Assembly: GCA_003331105.1 (NCBI GenBank)
Contig: QEND01000001.1
Location: forward strand, 186,001 to 250,000
Reading direction: 5' to 3'
Length of the DNA: 64,000 nt
Source: Candidatus Tokpelaia sp. JSC161
GTDB lineage: Bacteria > Pseudomonadota > Alphaproteobacteria > Rhizobiales > Rhizobiaceae
Of the stretch, positions 49,570-59,819 are shown piece by piece. Position 1 is the stretch's first letter, and every line of letters begins with the position of its first letter. Both the position numbers and the translations under genes were made by a program. The notes beneath the pieces were generated by a model, which was not told where the DNA came from, did not search any database, and saw only the letters and a program-made list of their open reading frames with translations.

Positions 49570-49857
49570 ATTGCATCTAAATCTCTCGTTCACAATTTGG
49601 ATGTAAGGCGGAGTCGGATTGTTTATAGAGCATGGCATCGAGGTATCCGGGAAATGGATTTGATTTTTGGTCAATATGTTGATGCACATATTGCTGATTT
49701 TGATAATAATCAACTGGATGAACTGGAACATACCATGTCATTTGAGGATCGTGACCTTTTAAGCTGGATGACAGGAGAAGTAGCCACGCCTGTCGATACC
49801 AATACGGCTATGTTTCGTGCTATTGTTGCTTATAGAGCAAAAATGGATTTTGTTTGA
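49570..49857 (+). CDS. sdhE: Succinate dehydrogenase flavinylation factor SdhE
   Basis: SdhE (DUF339, YgfY) helps attach FAD to succinate dehydrogenase. The RGxxE motif lies in RAWHRGIREMDLIFGQY, with LDELEHTMSFEDRDLLSWMTG behind it, in about 95 residues. The ATG at 49570 is preferred, because AAGAAAGAG precedes it and the family length fits. An in-frame ATG at 49522 would add 16 residues coded largely by a duplicated AAGAGTACAAG sequence and lacks a ribosome binding site. In many rhizobia sdhE neighbours recG, which is not seen here. Confidence 0.9.
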   Translation: MASKSLVHNLDVRRSRIVYRAWHRGIREMDLIFGQYVDAHIADFDNNQLDELEHTMSFEDRDLLSWMTGEVATPVDTNTAMFRAIVAYRAKMDFV

Positions 49858-50073
49858 CATTGGGGTGCCTTTTATAAAATCCATAATGAATGGAAAGCAA
49901 AGAACTGTTTCTTTATTTTGATGCGAATTTTTGCTTGAGAAAATATCAGGTTTGATAAGCTTTTATCTTGATGAATTGAGTATTTAAGAGGATAAGGCCT
50001 TTTAACTATATAAATAGTAAGAGTTGTTCATTTTTTTTCTTTTGAGGAATTTTTGATTAAGAGGAATATCTTC

Positions 50074-50682
50074 ATGATGTTAAGTAAAATTATTTTAGGA
50101 ATACTATCTTTTTGTATGCTTGCTTTTCTTTCTTGTTTTTCTGCTGATGCGCAGCAGCCCATGGAGGGTTGGCGTAAAGTTTGTAGGAAGCAGGAAGATG
50201 TTGATGTTTGTAATACAATGAACAATATTGTATCTGAAACGGGTCAGTATCTTACTATGGTGAACTTAATTGAGGTCCTTGGTAAAGAGAGTCAAAGGCG
50301 TATTGGTATTCAAGTTCCAACGGGTCGTTTTATTCCAGAAGGAATAAAGATTAAGATAGATAATGGAAAAGAGAAGGTGGTGCCTTATGTCATGTGTAAT
50401 GCTTCCTCCTGCATTGCAAATGATAGTCTTGATATTTCCCTTCTTGATGCGATGAAGAAGGGGAAAAATTTGACGATTGCTTCTATGAATTTTCAAGGTG
50501 TATTGAATCCAATTAAGATTTCGCTGGATGGGTTTTCGCAAGTGTTGAATGGTCCAGGTATGCGTGAGGAAGCTTTTCAAGCAGAACAAGATAAGTTGCA
50601 GAAAACGATTCGGCTGAAGCAACAAGAACTTGAATTGAGAATGCGGAAGGAGCAGGAAAAGGTTAAGGTTAAGGTGGAATGA
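50074..50682 (+). CDS. Invasion-associated locus B (IalB) family secreted protein
   Basis: The roughly 202-residue protein has an N-terminal signal peptide (hydrophobic about 5-24, likely cut near ADAQQ) followed by the IalB fold. Typical pieces are GWRKVCRKQEDVDVCN, RIGIQVPTGRFIPEGIKIKID, MCNASSCIANDSLDISLLDAMKKG and FQGVLNPIKISLDGF, including paired cysteines. Bartonella IalB aids red-cell invasion, but homologues occur across Rhizobiales, where the role is unclear. The ATG at 50074 has AAGAGGAAT upstream. The C-terminus is a charged coiled-coil-like tail (about 170-202). Confidence 0.87.
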   Translation: MMLSKIILGILSFCMLAFLSCFSADAQQPMEGWRKVCRKQEDVDVCNTMNNIVSETGQYLTMVNLIEVLGKESQRRIGIQVPTGRFIPEGIKIKIDNGKEKVVPYVMCNASSCIANDSLDISLLDAMKKGKNLTIASMNFQGVLNPIKISLDGFSQVLNGPGMREEAFQAEQDKLQKTIRLKQQELELRMRKEQEKVKVKVE

Positions 50683-50716
50683 TTAGCTATTTTTTTTCAT
50701 GGCTTGGAAATAGGAA

Positions 50717-52003
50717 TCAGGATTCATCGTTTTTGAGATTTTCGGGCAGAATTTCTTTAATGCTGATTTTTTCTAGGAGATACTGAATGACTTTTTCTTC
50801 ATAAAGAAGTGCATGTAGATCAATGATTGCAGTAGGGTTACGAAGCAAAGTAAGGATTTCTTGTTTATTTTTTGGATCTTGATGTATTTGTGTATGAATT
50901 GCGTGCTGTATGTCTTTGTTCTTTATAATGATTTTAGCTTCCTGCCCAATAGCAGATAAAATACAACTAAGACGCACGCGGCGTTTAGCTAATTCATAAT
51001 ACTCGTTGCGAGCGTCTTTTTCTTGAAGATCGGTTTTCTGCAATTCAGAAATTTGCTGGCATATGTTTTTGAATTCAATCTCAACTAATGTTTCTGGGAC
51101 TTCAAATTGATATTCTTTATCTAGTGCGTTAAGGATTTGGTATTTTACTTCTTGATTTATGATCGAATTACATTGACTGGTCATTCTCTTTTTGACGATA
51201 TCTCGTAAATGAGAGAGTGACTTAAAACCAACTTCTTGAGCGGCTGCATCATCAATTTGTGTGTTGTTAGGTTGAGCAACCTTTTTGACTTGAACCTCAA
51301 AAATTGCTGTTTGGTTTGCAAGAGATTTTGGTTCATGTTCTGGTGGAAATGTCAGATGAATTTGTATGTGATCTCCACTTTTCTTCCCGATTAAATATTG
51401 CTCAAAACTAGGAGGGAATATTCCTCGTTTTTCTCCTAAAATAAGATGAGCCATGTTTTTCTTGAATGGTTTATCATTCATTGTTCCAAGATAATCAATT
51501 GTTATGCGGTCACCTGTTTCAGCTGGATGATTTGTTTCTATATAAGTGCAGGCAATATTTTTGATTTCTTCTTCAATGTCTGCATCGGAGATATTGATCA
51601 TTCTACGTGTTATCTTAATTGTTGACGGGTTTTTGACTTCAATATGAGGAAAAATTTCATAATTGAGTGTGAAGCTAAGATCCGTACTCCCGGATACTAC
51701 TTTTTCAAGTTCTTGTTCGTTGAGATTCAGTTGGGGTTTTGTAGTCGAACGTTCTCCCCGTTTTTCTAAGATAGAATGGGGCGCATGTTTCAAAATGTCA
51801 TGAATGATTTCTACCATGAGGGGTTTGCTATACATTTTATGCATATGTGTTTCTGGAACTTTACCTTTTCTGAATCCTTTAATTTTAATTTTATTTTTTG
51901 TTTCGATGAGTCTCTCTTCCAGTTTGTTTCTTAGATCTATAGCAGGAATAATGATTTTGATTTCACGTTTTAATCCCTTGTTAAGCATTTCGGTAATTTT
52001 CAT
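50717..52003 (-). CDS. tig: Trigger factor
   Basis: Trigger factor binds the ribosome near the exit tunnel and shields nascent chains. The 428-residue protein has the N-terminal ribosome-binding loop IKGFRKGKVPETHMHKMY (about 42-60), a FKBP-like PPIase domain (GDRITIDYLGTMNDKPFKK) and a helical C-terminal chaperone domain. All three domains are present at normal length. Unlike many bacteria, clpP/clpX do not follow here. tRNA-Leu lies just upstream on the same strand. Confidence 0.95.
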   Translation of the reverse strand: MKITEMLNKGLKREIKIIIPAIDLRNKLEERLIETKNKIKIKGFRKGKVPETHMHKMYSKPLMVEIIHDILKHAPHSILEKRGERSTTKPQLNLNEQELEKVVSGSTDLSFTLNYEIFPHIEVKNPSTIKITRRMINISDADIEEEIKNIACTYIETNHPAETGDRITIDYLGTMNDKPFKKNMAHLILGEKRGIFPPSFEQYLIGKKSGDHIQIHLTFPPEHEPKSLANQTAIFEVQVKKVAQPNNTQIDDAAAQEVGFKSLSHLRDIVKKRMTSQCNSIINQEVKYQILNALDKEYQFEVPETLVEIEFKNICQQISELQKTDLQEKDARNEYYELAKRRVRLSCILSAIGQEAKIIIKNKDIQHAIHTQIHQDPKNKQEILTLLRNPTAIIDLHALLYEEKVIQYLLEKISIKEILPENLKNDES

Positions 52004-52050
52004 AGAAGAACCTTTATTTCTGTTATGATAGATCTTTGTAGATATAGAAA

Positions 52051-52135
52051 TGGTGCGGATGGAGGGATTTGAACCCCCAAGGTTTTACCGCCAGAACCTA
52101 AATCTGGTGCGTCTACCAATTTCGCCACATCCGCC
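52051..52135 (-). tRNA. tRNA-Leu (anticodon UAG)
   Basis: The 85-base type II tRNA starts GCGGATG after a leading G, has anticodon arm CCAGA-TTTAGGT-TCTGG with anticodon TAG, a long variable arm, T-arm GGGGG-TTCAAAT-CCCTC and an encoded CCA at 52051-52053. The acceptor stem GGCGGAT... pairs with ATCCGC near the 3' end. Confidence 0.94.
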
Positions 52136-52255
52136 TTTTAGATCTTTTTTTTTAAGAAAGGGATGACCTGTTTTTTTGTTAAAGTAAAAAAAATTAGCAT
52201 TCTATTTTTTATCTTTAAAGGAAAAAATATGGTTTATCATTATTTTAGTGTATGG

Positions 52256-52302
52256 CTTCCTCAAGCTATCTGGTGTGGTTTTACCTGATCCCCTTGAGGA
52301 AG
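52256..52302. repeat. Ten-base inverted repeat downstream of rpsA
   Basis: CTTCCTCAAG (52256-52265) and CTTGAGGAAG (52293-52302) are perfect reverse complements around 27 bases. It lies 12 bases past the rpsA stop, where a 3' end is expected, but no T-run follows on the minus strand. It may be an mRNA-stabilising or processing hairpin, or part of an unannotated small RNA. Confidence 0.5.
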
Positions 52303-52313
52303 ATATGTTAGGG

Positions 52314-54014
52314 TTAATTGTGATCCTGTTTTTTAAGTGCAGCACCAAGAATATCACCTAGTGATGCTCCAGAATCGGTTGACCCATATTGTGCAACGGC
52401 TTCTTTTTCTTCAGCAATTTCAAGTGCTTTAATTGAAACAGAAATTTTTCGTGTTTTTCTATCAAATGTGGTAACACGAGCATCGACTTTTTGGCCAACA
52501 GTGAAGCGTTCTGGATGTTGTTCGTCGCGATCACGGGATAGATCAGAGCGACGAATAAAGGAATCGAGATCATGTTCTACGAGTCTTACTTTGATTCCAT
52601 TCTCATTGATGACAAGAACTTCGCATGTTACAACAGTTCCTTTGCGTAAGCCACCAGAAGCTGCTGCATCACCAACTTTATCTTCTGAGAGTTGTTTCAT
52701 TCCAAGAGAAATTCTTTCTTTTTCAATATCTACATCAAGAACAACGGTTTTGACTTTGTCCCCTTTTTTGTATTCTTCAATGACTATTTCGCCTTGGCGG
52801 TTCCAATCAAGATCAGAAAGATGGACCATGCCATCAATATCACCTTCGAGACCAATAAAGAGGCCAAACTCTGTTTTGTTTTTAATCTCTCCTTCAATCA
52901 TTGCTCCAACTGGGAATTTTTCAGAAAAAGCTTTCCATGGATTTTCAAGTGTTTGTTTTAAGCCAAGGGAAATACGGCGTTTGACAGGATCAATTTCGAG
53001 AACAGAAACTTCGACGGCCTGTGAGGTAGATAAAATTTTTCCAGGATGTACATTTTTTTTAGTCCAACTCATTTCTGAGATGTGAATAAGTCCTTCAATC
53101 CCAGGTTCAATTTCGACAAATGCTCCATAGTCAGTAATATTCGTGACATGACCTTTTATTTTTTGTCCAAGGGGATATTTTATAGCAATATTTTCCCATG
53201 GATCCGTTTCAAATTGCTTGATACCAAGTGAAATACGATGTGTATCTTGATTAATTCGGATAATTTGCACTTTGACAGTTTGGCCAATTGAAAGGATTTC
53301 AGATGGATGGTTAACACGGCGCCATGCCATATCGGTAACGTGTAGAAGGCCATCAATGCCACCGAGATCAATGAATGCCCCGTAATCTGTGATATTTTTA
53401 ACAATACCTTCAACAATTTGCTTTTCTTCAAGGTTCTGAACAATTTCAGAGCGTTGTTCCGCACGGCTTTCTTCAAGAACAGTCCTTCGTGAAACAACGA
53501 TGTTTCCTCGCCGTCGATCCATTTTTAAAATTTCGAAAGGTTGAGGATTATTCATTAATGGTGTGATATCCCGAATTGGGCGAATATCAACTTGGCTACG
53601 AGGTAGAAAAGCAATAGCACCATCAAGGTCAACTGTAAATCCTCCTTTAACCTGGTTAAAAATGATACCTTCTACGCGTTCACTTTTGCTAAATTTTTCT
53701 TCTAAACGAGTCCAGCTTTCTTCCCGCCTTGCTTTTTCGCGTGAAAGAACAGCTTCGCCAAGAGCGTTTTCAACTCGTTCTATATAAACTTCAACTTCAT
53801 CTCCTGGCTTGAGTGCATTTTCGTTATTTTTTATCCCGAATTCTTTAATTGGTACACGCCCTTCAACTTTAAGACCAGTATCAATGATTGCCATATCCTT
53901 CTCAATGGCAATAATTCGTCCTTTGACAACATAGCCTTCACCAAAGTCTTGTTTTTCAAAAGATTCGGTAAGAAGATTTTCGAAATCCTCACGTGTTGGG
54001 TTAGTTTCTGACAT
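52314..54014 (-). CDS. rpsA: 30S ribosomal protein S1
   Basis: The 566-residue protein contains six S1 RNA-binding repeats, visible as recurring VKGRIIAIEKDMAIIDTGLKVEG, EGIVKNITDYGAFIDLGGIDGLLHVTD and IKGHVTNITDYGAFVEIEPGIEGLIHISEMSW type blocks. S1 brings mRNA to the small subunit. AGGAGT lies seven to eight bases before the ATG. cmk lies upstream on the same strand, the common cmk-rpsA order, with a 183-base gap that likely holds its promoter. Confidence 0.96.
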   Translation of the reverse strand: MSETNPTREDFENLLTESFEKQDFGEGYVVKGRIIAIEKDMAIIDTGLKVEGRVPIKEFGIKNNENALKPGDEVEVYIERVENALGEAVLSREKARREESWTRLEEKFSKSERVEGIIFNQVKGGFTVDLDGAIAFLPRSQVDIRPIRDITPLMNNPQPFEILKMDRRRGNIVVSRRTVLEESRAEQRSEIVQNLEEKQIVEGIVKNITDYGAFIDLGGIDGLLHVTDMAWRRVNHPSEILSIGQTVKVQIIRINQDTHRISLGIKQFETDPWENIAIKYPLGQKIKGHVTNITDYGAFVEIEPGIEGLIHISEMSWTKKNVHPGKILSTSQAVEVSVLEIDPVKRRISLGLKQTLENPWKAFSEKFPVGAMIEGEIKNKTEFGLFIGLEGDIDGMVHLSDLDWNRQGEIVIEEYKKGDKVKTVVLDVDIEKERISLGMKQLSEDKVGDAAASGGLRKGTVVTCEVLVINENGIKVRLVEHDLDSFIRRSDLSRDRDEQHPERFTVGQKVDARVTTFDRKTRKISVSIKALEIAEEKEAVAQYGSTDSGASLGDILGAALKKQDHN

Positions 54015-54197
54015 AAAAACTCCTGAATGTATCCATTTTTAAAAGGACACGAGGTGCTGTGGTTTGTGTTATCGATGTACTTTAATATACCTGGATATCA
54101 GCGCTGGTATATAAAACTCATTAGTTTTGCATTTTGCTCCTAGCTTTTAAGGGAAAGGGTTCTTAGGATATTTAGCATAAATATGTAAAGCATTCTT

Positions 54198-56182
<1,985 letters not shown>

Positions 56183-56378
56183 TCAACTCATGAGATATTA
56201 GAGAAAAGATACTTTATCATAAGGAATCATTCACTGAAATAGTGACATGTGTTTATATTTGCATTTTGCAATGTTATTGTTTTTTTAAGAAGTGAAACTT
56301 CTTATTATGTCTTTGACAATTTTTTTTTTTATGCTTAGAAATTTTCTGATGCTTTTCACAAATTGGAAGGGTGGTTAT

Positions 56379-56723
56379 GTGGCTAAGCCAGAATTTGGGA
56401 CTAAACGTGTTGATCCAGAAACAGGAAAAAAGTTTTATGATTTAAATAGGGATCCAATTGTCTCGCCTTATACGGGTATTTCTTATCCGCGCTCTTATTT
56501 TGAAAGTTCACATGAACGTGAAGAAGATGATCCTGTCAATAGGGAAGAAATAGATACAGTTCTTGAAAAGTCAGAATTTATTTCTCTTGAAGAGGGGGAT
56601 ATGAAAGAGCAAGAGTTGCCTGATCTGGATGAGACTGATGTTGAGATTCCTGCAACTGATACTGATTTTCTAGATGAGACTGATGTTACGGCTATTCTAA
56701 ATATTGATTCCGAGACTTCATGA
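56379..56723 (+). CDS. TIGR02300-type acidic protein
   Basis: The 114-residue protein starts at a GTG (56379) with GAAGGGTGG upstream; the frame upstream to 56292 gives an improbable hydrophobic tail. The N-terminal VAKPEFGTKRVDPETGKKFYDLNRDPIVSPYTG matches the alphaproteobacterial TIGR02300 family. In some members this part is a zinc-ribbon with cysteines; here they are absent. The rest is acidic and repetitive (LDETDV twice, near residues 86 and 101). Function is unknown. It diverges from aroA. Confidence 0.78.
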   Translation: MAKPEFGTKRVDPETGKKFYDLNRDPIVSPYTGISYPRSYFESSHEREEDDPVNREEIDTVLEKSEFISLEEGDMKEQELPDLDETDVEIPATDTDFLDETDVTAILNIDSETS

Positions 56724-56889
56724 ATCCTGTGCTTCTTGTGAAGTGGTGTTTTGTTTTGGAAGTTATGATCTTGCTGTTTTTTTATGATAGTCGTTTGAGG
56801 ACTTCCTGATTTTGAATCAGCTTTATTTCGATAGTACTAAGATTTTGCAGGAATGATTGCCTTTATGCTGTTAGCCTTTTATGCTGACC

Positions 56890-56919
56890 TTGACAACATC
56901 AATAGGAAAATTATTTATA
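56890..56919 (+). promoter_or_regulatory. Candidate promoter of the OmpA-family lipoprotein gene
   Basis: A perfect -35 box TTGACA (56890-56895) is followed 18 bases later by TTTATA (56914-56919). The lipoprotein gene starts 28 bases downstream. The -10 is only a moderate match. Confidence 0.4.
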
Positions 56920-56946
56920 GGAGATCGTGCATCTCTTGAATAACTG

Positions 56947-57636
56947 ATGAAGAGAATGGATAATGTTATGGTGGCAAAAAAAATTTGTATTTTATTGATA
57001 AGCAGTAGTTTGTTGGTCTCATGTACGACAATGAATCCGTATACTGGGGAAACACAAATTTCTAAAACATCTGGAGGTGCAGCGATTGGTGCAGGGATTG
57101 GTGCTTTGAGTGGTCTTTTTGTTGGTGGTTCAAGTAGGGCGAAACGTAACGCTGTTTTGTTAGGTGCCGGGATTGGTGCATTAGCCGGTGGAGCGGTTGG
57201 GAATTATATGGATCGTCAGGAAGCTGATTTACGAGCACGGTTGCAGGGTACTGGTGTTTCTGTAACGCGTCATGGGCGTGATATTATTTTGAATATGCCA
57301 GGTAATATTACTTTTAATACGAATCAGGATGCGGTAAAATCAAGATTTTACCCTCAATTAGATTCTGTATCACAGATTTTATCAAAATATGATAAATCTA
57401 CGCTGGATGTGATTGGACATACGGATTCTACTGGATATGCAGCTTATAATCAATCTCTTTCAAGAGACAGGGCTTCAGCGGTTGCTAAATATATGAATTC
57501 TAGGGGAATTGACAGTAGACGTTTATCAATTCATGGTTATGGTTCTCAGCATCCAATAGCAACTAATGCTACGAAAGAAGGGCGTTCTCTGAATAGGAGA
57601 GTTGAAATTCAGATTTCACCTCTTACTGCTGATTAG
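56947..57636 (+). CDS. OmpA-family peptidoglycan-associated lipoprotein (YiaD-like)
   Basis: The roughly 229-residue protein has a lipobox LLVSC near residue 25. A glycine-zipper region follows (GGAAIGAGIGALSGLFVGG and LGAGIGALAGGAVGNYMDR, about 45-92). It ends in an OmpA-like peptidoglycan-binding domain (ILNMPGNITFNTNQDAVKSRFYPQL, LDVIGHTDSTGYAAYNQSLSRDRASAV, YGSQHPIATNATKEGRSLNRRVEI). It likely anchors the outer membrane to the wall. The start may be an in-frame ATG at 56968; signal features are the same. A classical Pal gene next to tol genes is not in this window. Confidence 0.86.
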   Translation: MKRMDNVMVAKKICILLISSSLLVSCTTMNPYTGETQISKTSGGAAIGAGIGALSGLFVGGSSRAKRNAVLLGAGIGALAGGAVGNYMDRQEADLRARLQGTGVSVTRHGRDIILNMPGNITFNTNQDAVKSRFYPQLDSVSQILSKYDKSTLDVIGHTDSTGYAAYNQSLSRDRASAVAKYMNSRGIDSRRLSIHGYGSQHPIATNATKEGRSLNRRVEIQISPLTAD

Positions 57637-57790
57637 ATTGATTAGTCTTTTTCTTATAAAAAGGGATAGTCTTCAATTTGTTTGATTGAATCTATTCCTT
57701 GCTTACTCAGTGCTTGTCTCTTCTATATATTCGCCACTTTTGCTTTTTATAATTTTTCTTATGGGAGGAATAAGCAAAAGGAGGTTAGGA

Positions 57791-58333
57791 ATGATCAAGT
57801 TCCTTAAATTGAAAATGAAAAATCGTTCTTTAGTTCTTGTTGGTTTGATGGGGGTAGGAAAATCTACAATTGGTAGATATTTAGCTGATGTTTTGGATTT
57901 ACGTTTTTGCGATTCAGATCATGAAATTGAAGTGATGACACAGTTAAGTATCAAAGATTTTTTTGCAGTTTATGGGGAGCAAGTATTCAGGAATTTAGAA
58001 GAGGAGGTTATTTGTCGCTTGTTGAAGGAAGGACCAATTGTTCTTGCAACGGGAGGAGGAGCATTTATGAATGCTAAGATAAGAGAGATAATTTCTAAGT
58101 ATGGTTTGTCTATTTGGCTTCAAGCTGAGAGCTGTATATTGATAGAACGACTTCTGCATGAAAAGAGTCGTCCTCTTTTAGAAGGGAATAAGCCTGATCT
58201 TTTCAGAAGATTGATCAGTGAGAGGTATCCTATTTATGCTAGAGCAGATATTACTGTACAGAACCACAATGTTTTGTGTGATCTTGTTGTTTTTAAGATT
58301 CTTGAACAAATTAAGAGTTATTTAATAGCGTAA
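57791..58333 (+). CDS. aroK: Shikimate kinase
   Basis: AroK phosphorylates shikimate. The 180-residue protein has the P-loop GLMGVGKST (18-26), the shikimate-binding DSDHEIE (41-47), RNLEEEV and the ATGGGAFMN region (about 85-93). The frame is open to 57686, but the ATG at 57791 follows a strong AAGGAGG (57778-57784), so the short form is chosen. aroB follows 13 bases later, the usual operon. Complete. Confidence 0.95.
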   Translation: MIKFLKLKMKNRSLVLVGLMGVGKSTIGRYLADVLDLRFCDSDHEIEVMTQLSIKDFFAVYGEQVFRNLEEEVICRLLKEGPIVLATGGGAFMNAKIREIISKYGLSIWLQAESCILIERLLHEKSRPLLEGNKPDLFRRLISERYPIYARADITVQNHNVLCDLVVFKILEQIKSYLIA

Positions 58334-58346
58334 GAGGAATGACCAT

Positions 58347-59465
58347 ATGGACATTGAATCGATTCGTGTTGGTTTAAAAAACCGAAGTTATGATATTCTT
58401 ATTGGTCCTCAATTAATTGAACAGGTAGGAAAGATAATTTCTTCTTTTACAAAAAGTAGGAAAATAGCGGTGATAACAGATACTCATGTTGAAGTCCTTT
58501 ATTTTCCTGTCTTACGGAGAAGTTTAATTCAATATGGTTTTAATGTAATTCCTGTTGTTATGAAGGCAGGTGAAGACTCAAAAAGTTTTTCTATGTTAGA
58601 ATATATTGTTAATCATCTGCTTATGGAGAAACTAGAACGTGGTGATTATATTATTGCATTAGGTGGTGGTGTAGTTGGTGATCTCTCTGGATTTGCTGCT
58701 GCAGTTATACGTCGTGGAATTGGTTTGATTCAAATCCCGACTTCCCTTTTAGCTCAAGTTGATTCTTCTGTTGGAGGTAAAACTGGTATTAATACAAATT
58801 ATGGGAAAAATTTAATTGGTGTTTTTTATCAGCCAAAACTTGTTATAGTTGATACTTTAGTTTTAGATACATTACCTTTACGTGAATTTCGAGCTGGGTA
58901 TGCAGAAGTGGTGAAGTATGGCTTAATAGATCAGCCTAATTTTTTTTTCTGGCTTGAAAAGGAATGGAAATCTGTATTTGCAGGAGGTTCGAAACGAGTT
59001 GAAGCGATTGCTTGTTCATGTCGTTTTAAAGCGTCATTTATTGAAGGTGATGAGTATGAGATAGGGCGACGTGCGCTTCTTAATTTTGGACATACTTTTG
59101 GTCATGCCCTTGAAACAGTCGTTGGTTATAATTCCGGTCTTCTTGTTCATGGGGAAGGAGTTTCTATAGGTATGGTTTTAGCTTGTGAATTGTCTGCACG
59201 CATGGAACTGATAAGTTCTGATTTAGTCAAGCGTGTACGCAATCATCTCCAAGCGGTAGGTCTTCCTACAAGAATGAGTGAAATTCCTGGTATTCAGCTG
59301 AATGCTGATGCTTTAATGGATTGTATTGAGCAAGATAAAAAGAGATTGCGGACTCAATTCAATTTTATTTTGATACGTGGTATTGGAGATGTCTTTCTTG
59401 CAGAGAATCTTTTGAAGGAAGAAGTGTATGCATTTATCATGGAAAAAGTTGGAGAAAGACATTGA
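58347..59465 (+). CDS. aroB: 3-dehydroquinate synthase
   Basis: AroB converts DAHP to 3-dehydroquinate with NAD and zinc. The 372-residue protein contains LGGGVVGDLSGFAAAVIRRG, PTSLLAQVDSSVGGKTGIN, EVVKYGLI, and the metal-ligand LNFGHTFGHALE and HGEGVSIGMV. AGAGGAATGA is the ribosome binding site. In many rhizobia a hemolysin/CorC-type gene follows; here the next feature is the intron-bearing tRNA-Arg. Confidence 0.96.
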   Translation: MDIESIRVGLKNRSYDILIGPQLIEQVGKIISSFTKSRKIAVITDTHVEVLYFPVLRRSLIQYGFNVIPVVMKAGEDSKSFSMLEYIVNHLLMEKLERGDYIIALGGGVVGDLSGFAAAVIRRGIGLIQIPTSLLAQVDSSVGGKTGINTNYGKNLIGVFYQPKLVIVDTLVLDTLPLREFRAGYAEVVKYGLIDQPNFFFWLEKEWKSVFAGGSKRVEAIACSCRFKASFIEGDEYEIGRRALLNFGHTFGHALETVVGYNSGLLVHGEGVSIGMVLACELSARMELISSDLVKRVRNHLQAVGLPTRMSEIPGIQLNADALMDCIEQDKKRLRTQFNFILIRGIGDVFLAENLLKEEVYAFIMEKVGERH

Positions 59466-59497
59466 TTCTATAAGCGAAATTCGTTACTTAAAGGAAA

Positions 59498-59812
59498 GTT
59501 CACGTAGCTCAGTAGGATAGAGCACAGGATTCCTAAAATAAATTGGGCGTTGCAAAAGGGAAACTATGCAATGGATCTGCTCAAATTCGGGGAACACTTT
59601 TGTGTTTTTTACACTATGTCAATCCCGAGCCAAGTCTGTTTTTCTTGAAAGGACAGAAAGGTGTAGAGACTGGAAGGGCAGTGCCTTCTGACTTAGGTCA
59701 ATGGTAAAGGGACAGTCCAGACTACTAAACGGAAAGTATGTCTTTTGCGGCAGTGAAAACTGTAGTAGTACGAATCCTGGGGTCGTGGGTTCGAATCCCT
59801 CCGTGAACGCCA
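59498..59812 (+). tRNA. tRNA-Arg (anticodon CCU), interrupted by a group I intron
   Basis: The two exons (59498-59534 and 59773-59812) join into a 77-base tRNA: acceptor strands GTTCACG/CGTGAAC, D-arm GCTC/GAGC, anticodon arm CAGGA-TTCCTAA-TCCTG with CCT, T-arm around TTCGAAT, and an encoded CCA at 59810-59812. The 238-base insert sits right after the anticodon. The T stem (GTGGG/CCCTC) has one T-T mismatch. Loss of splicing would remove the cell's AGG-reading tRNA if no other copy exists. The identity and split are firm. Confidence 0.95.
59535..59772 (+). ncRNA. Group I intron (IC3-like) in tRNA-Arg(CCU)
   Basis: The first exon ends in U, and the intron ends in G, as group I introns require. 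A P1 helix can form (exon CCT and AA with intron TTGGG, giving the G-U pair at the splice site). Core sequences AATCCCGAGCCAAG (59621-59634), AAGGTGTAGAGACT (about 59658-59671) and ACAGTCCAGACTACT (from about 59712) resemble the P3-P8/P7 core of cyanobacterial tRNA-Leu introns. No homing endonuclease frame lies within. A related intron is known in the same tRNA of Agrobacterium. Confidence 0.92.
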
Positions 59813-59819
59813 GAAAAAT

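Noticed and set aside
52230..52290. 19-codon frame with an AAAGGA upstream, overlapping the rpsA-side hairpin
   Set aside because: Too short and without support; the hairpin better explains the sequence.
52468..53085. 205-codon rightward frame
   Set aside because: Antisense to the S1 repeats of rpsA, with Arg/Ser-rich low-complexity translation typical of antisense to a repeated gene.
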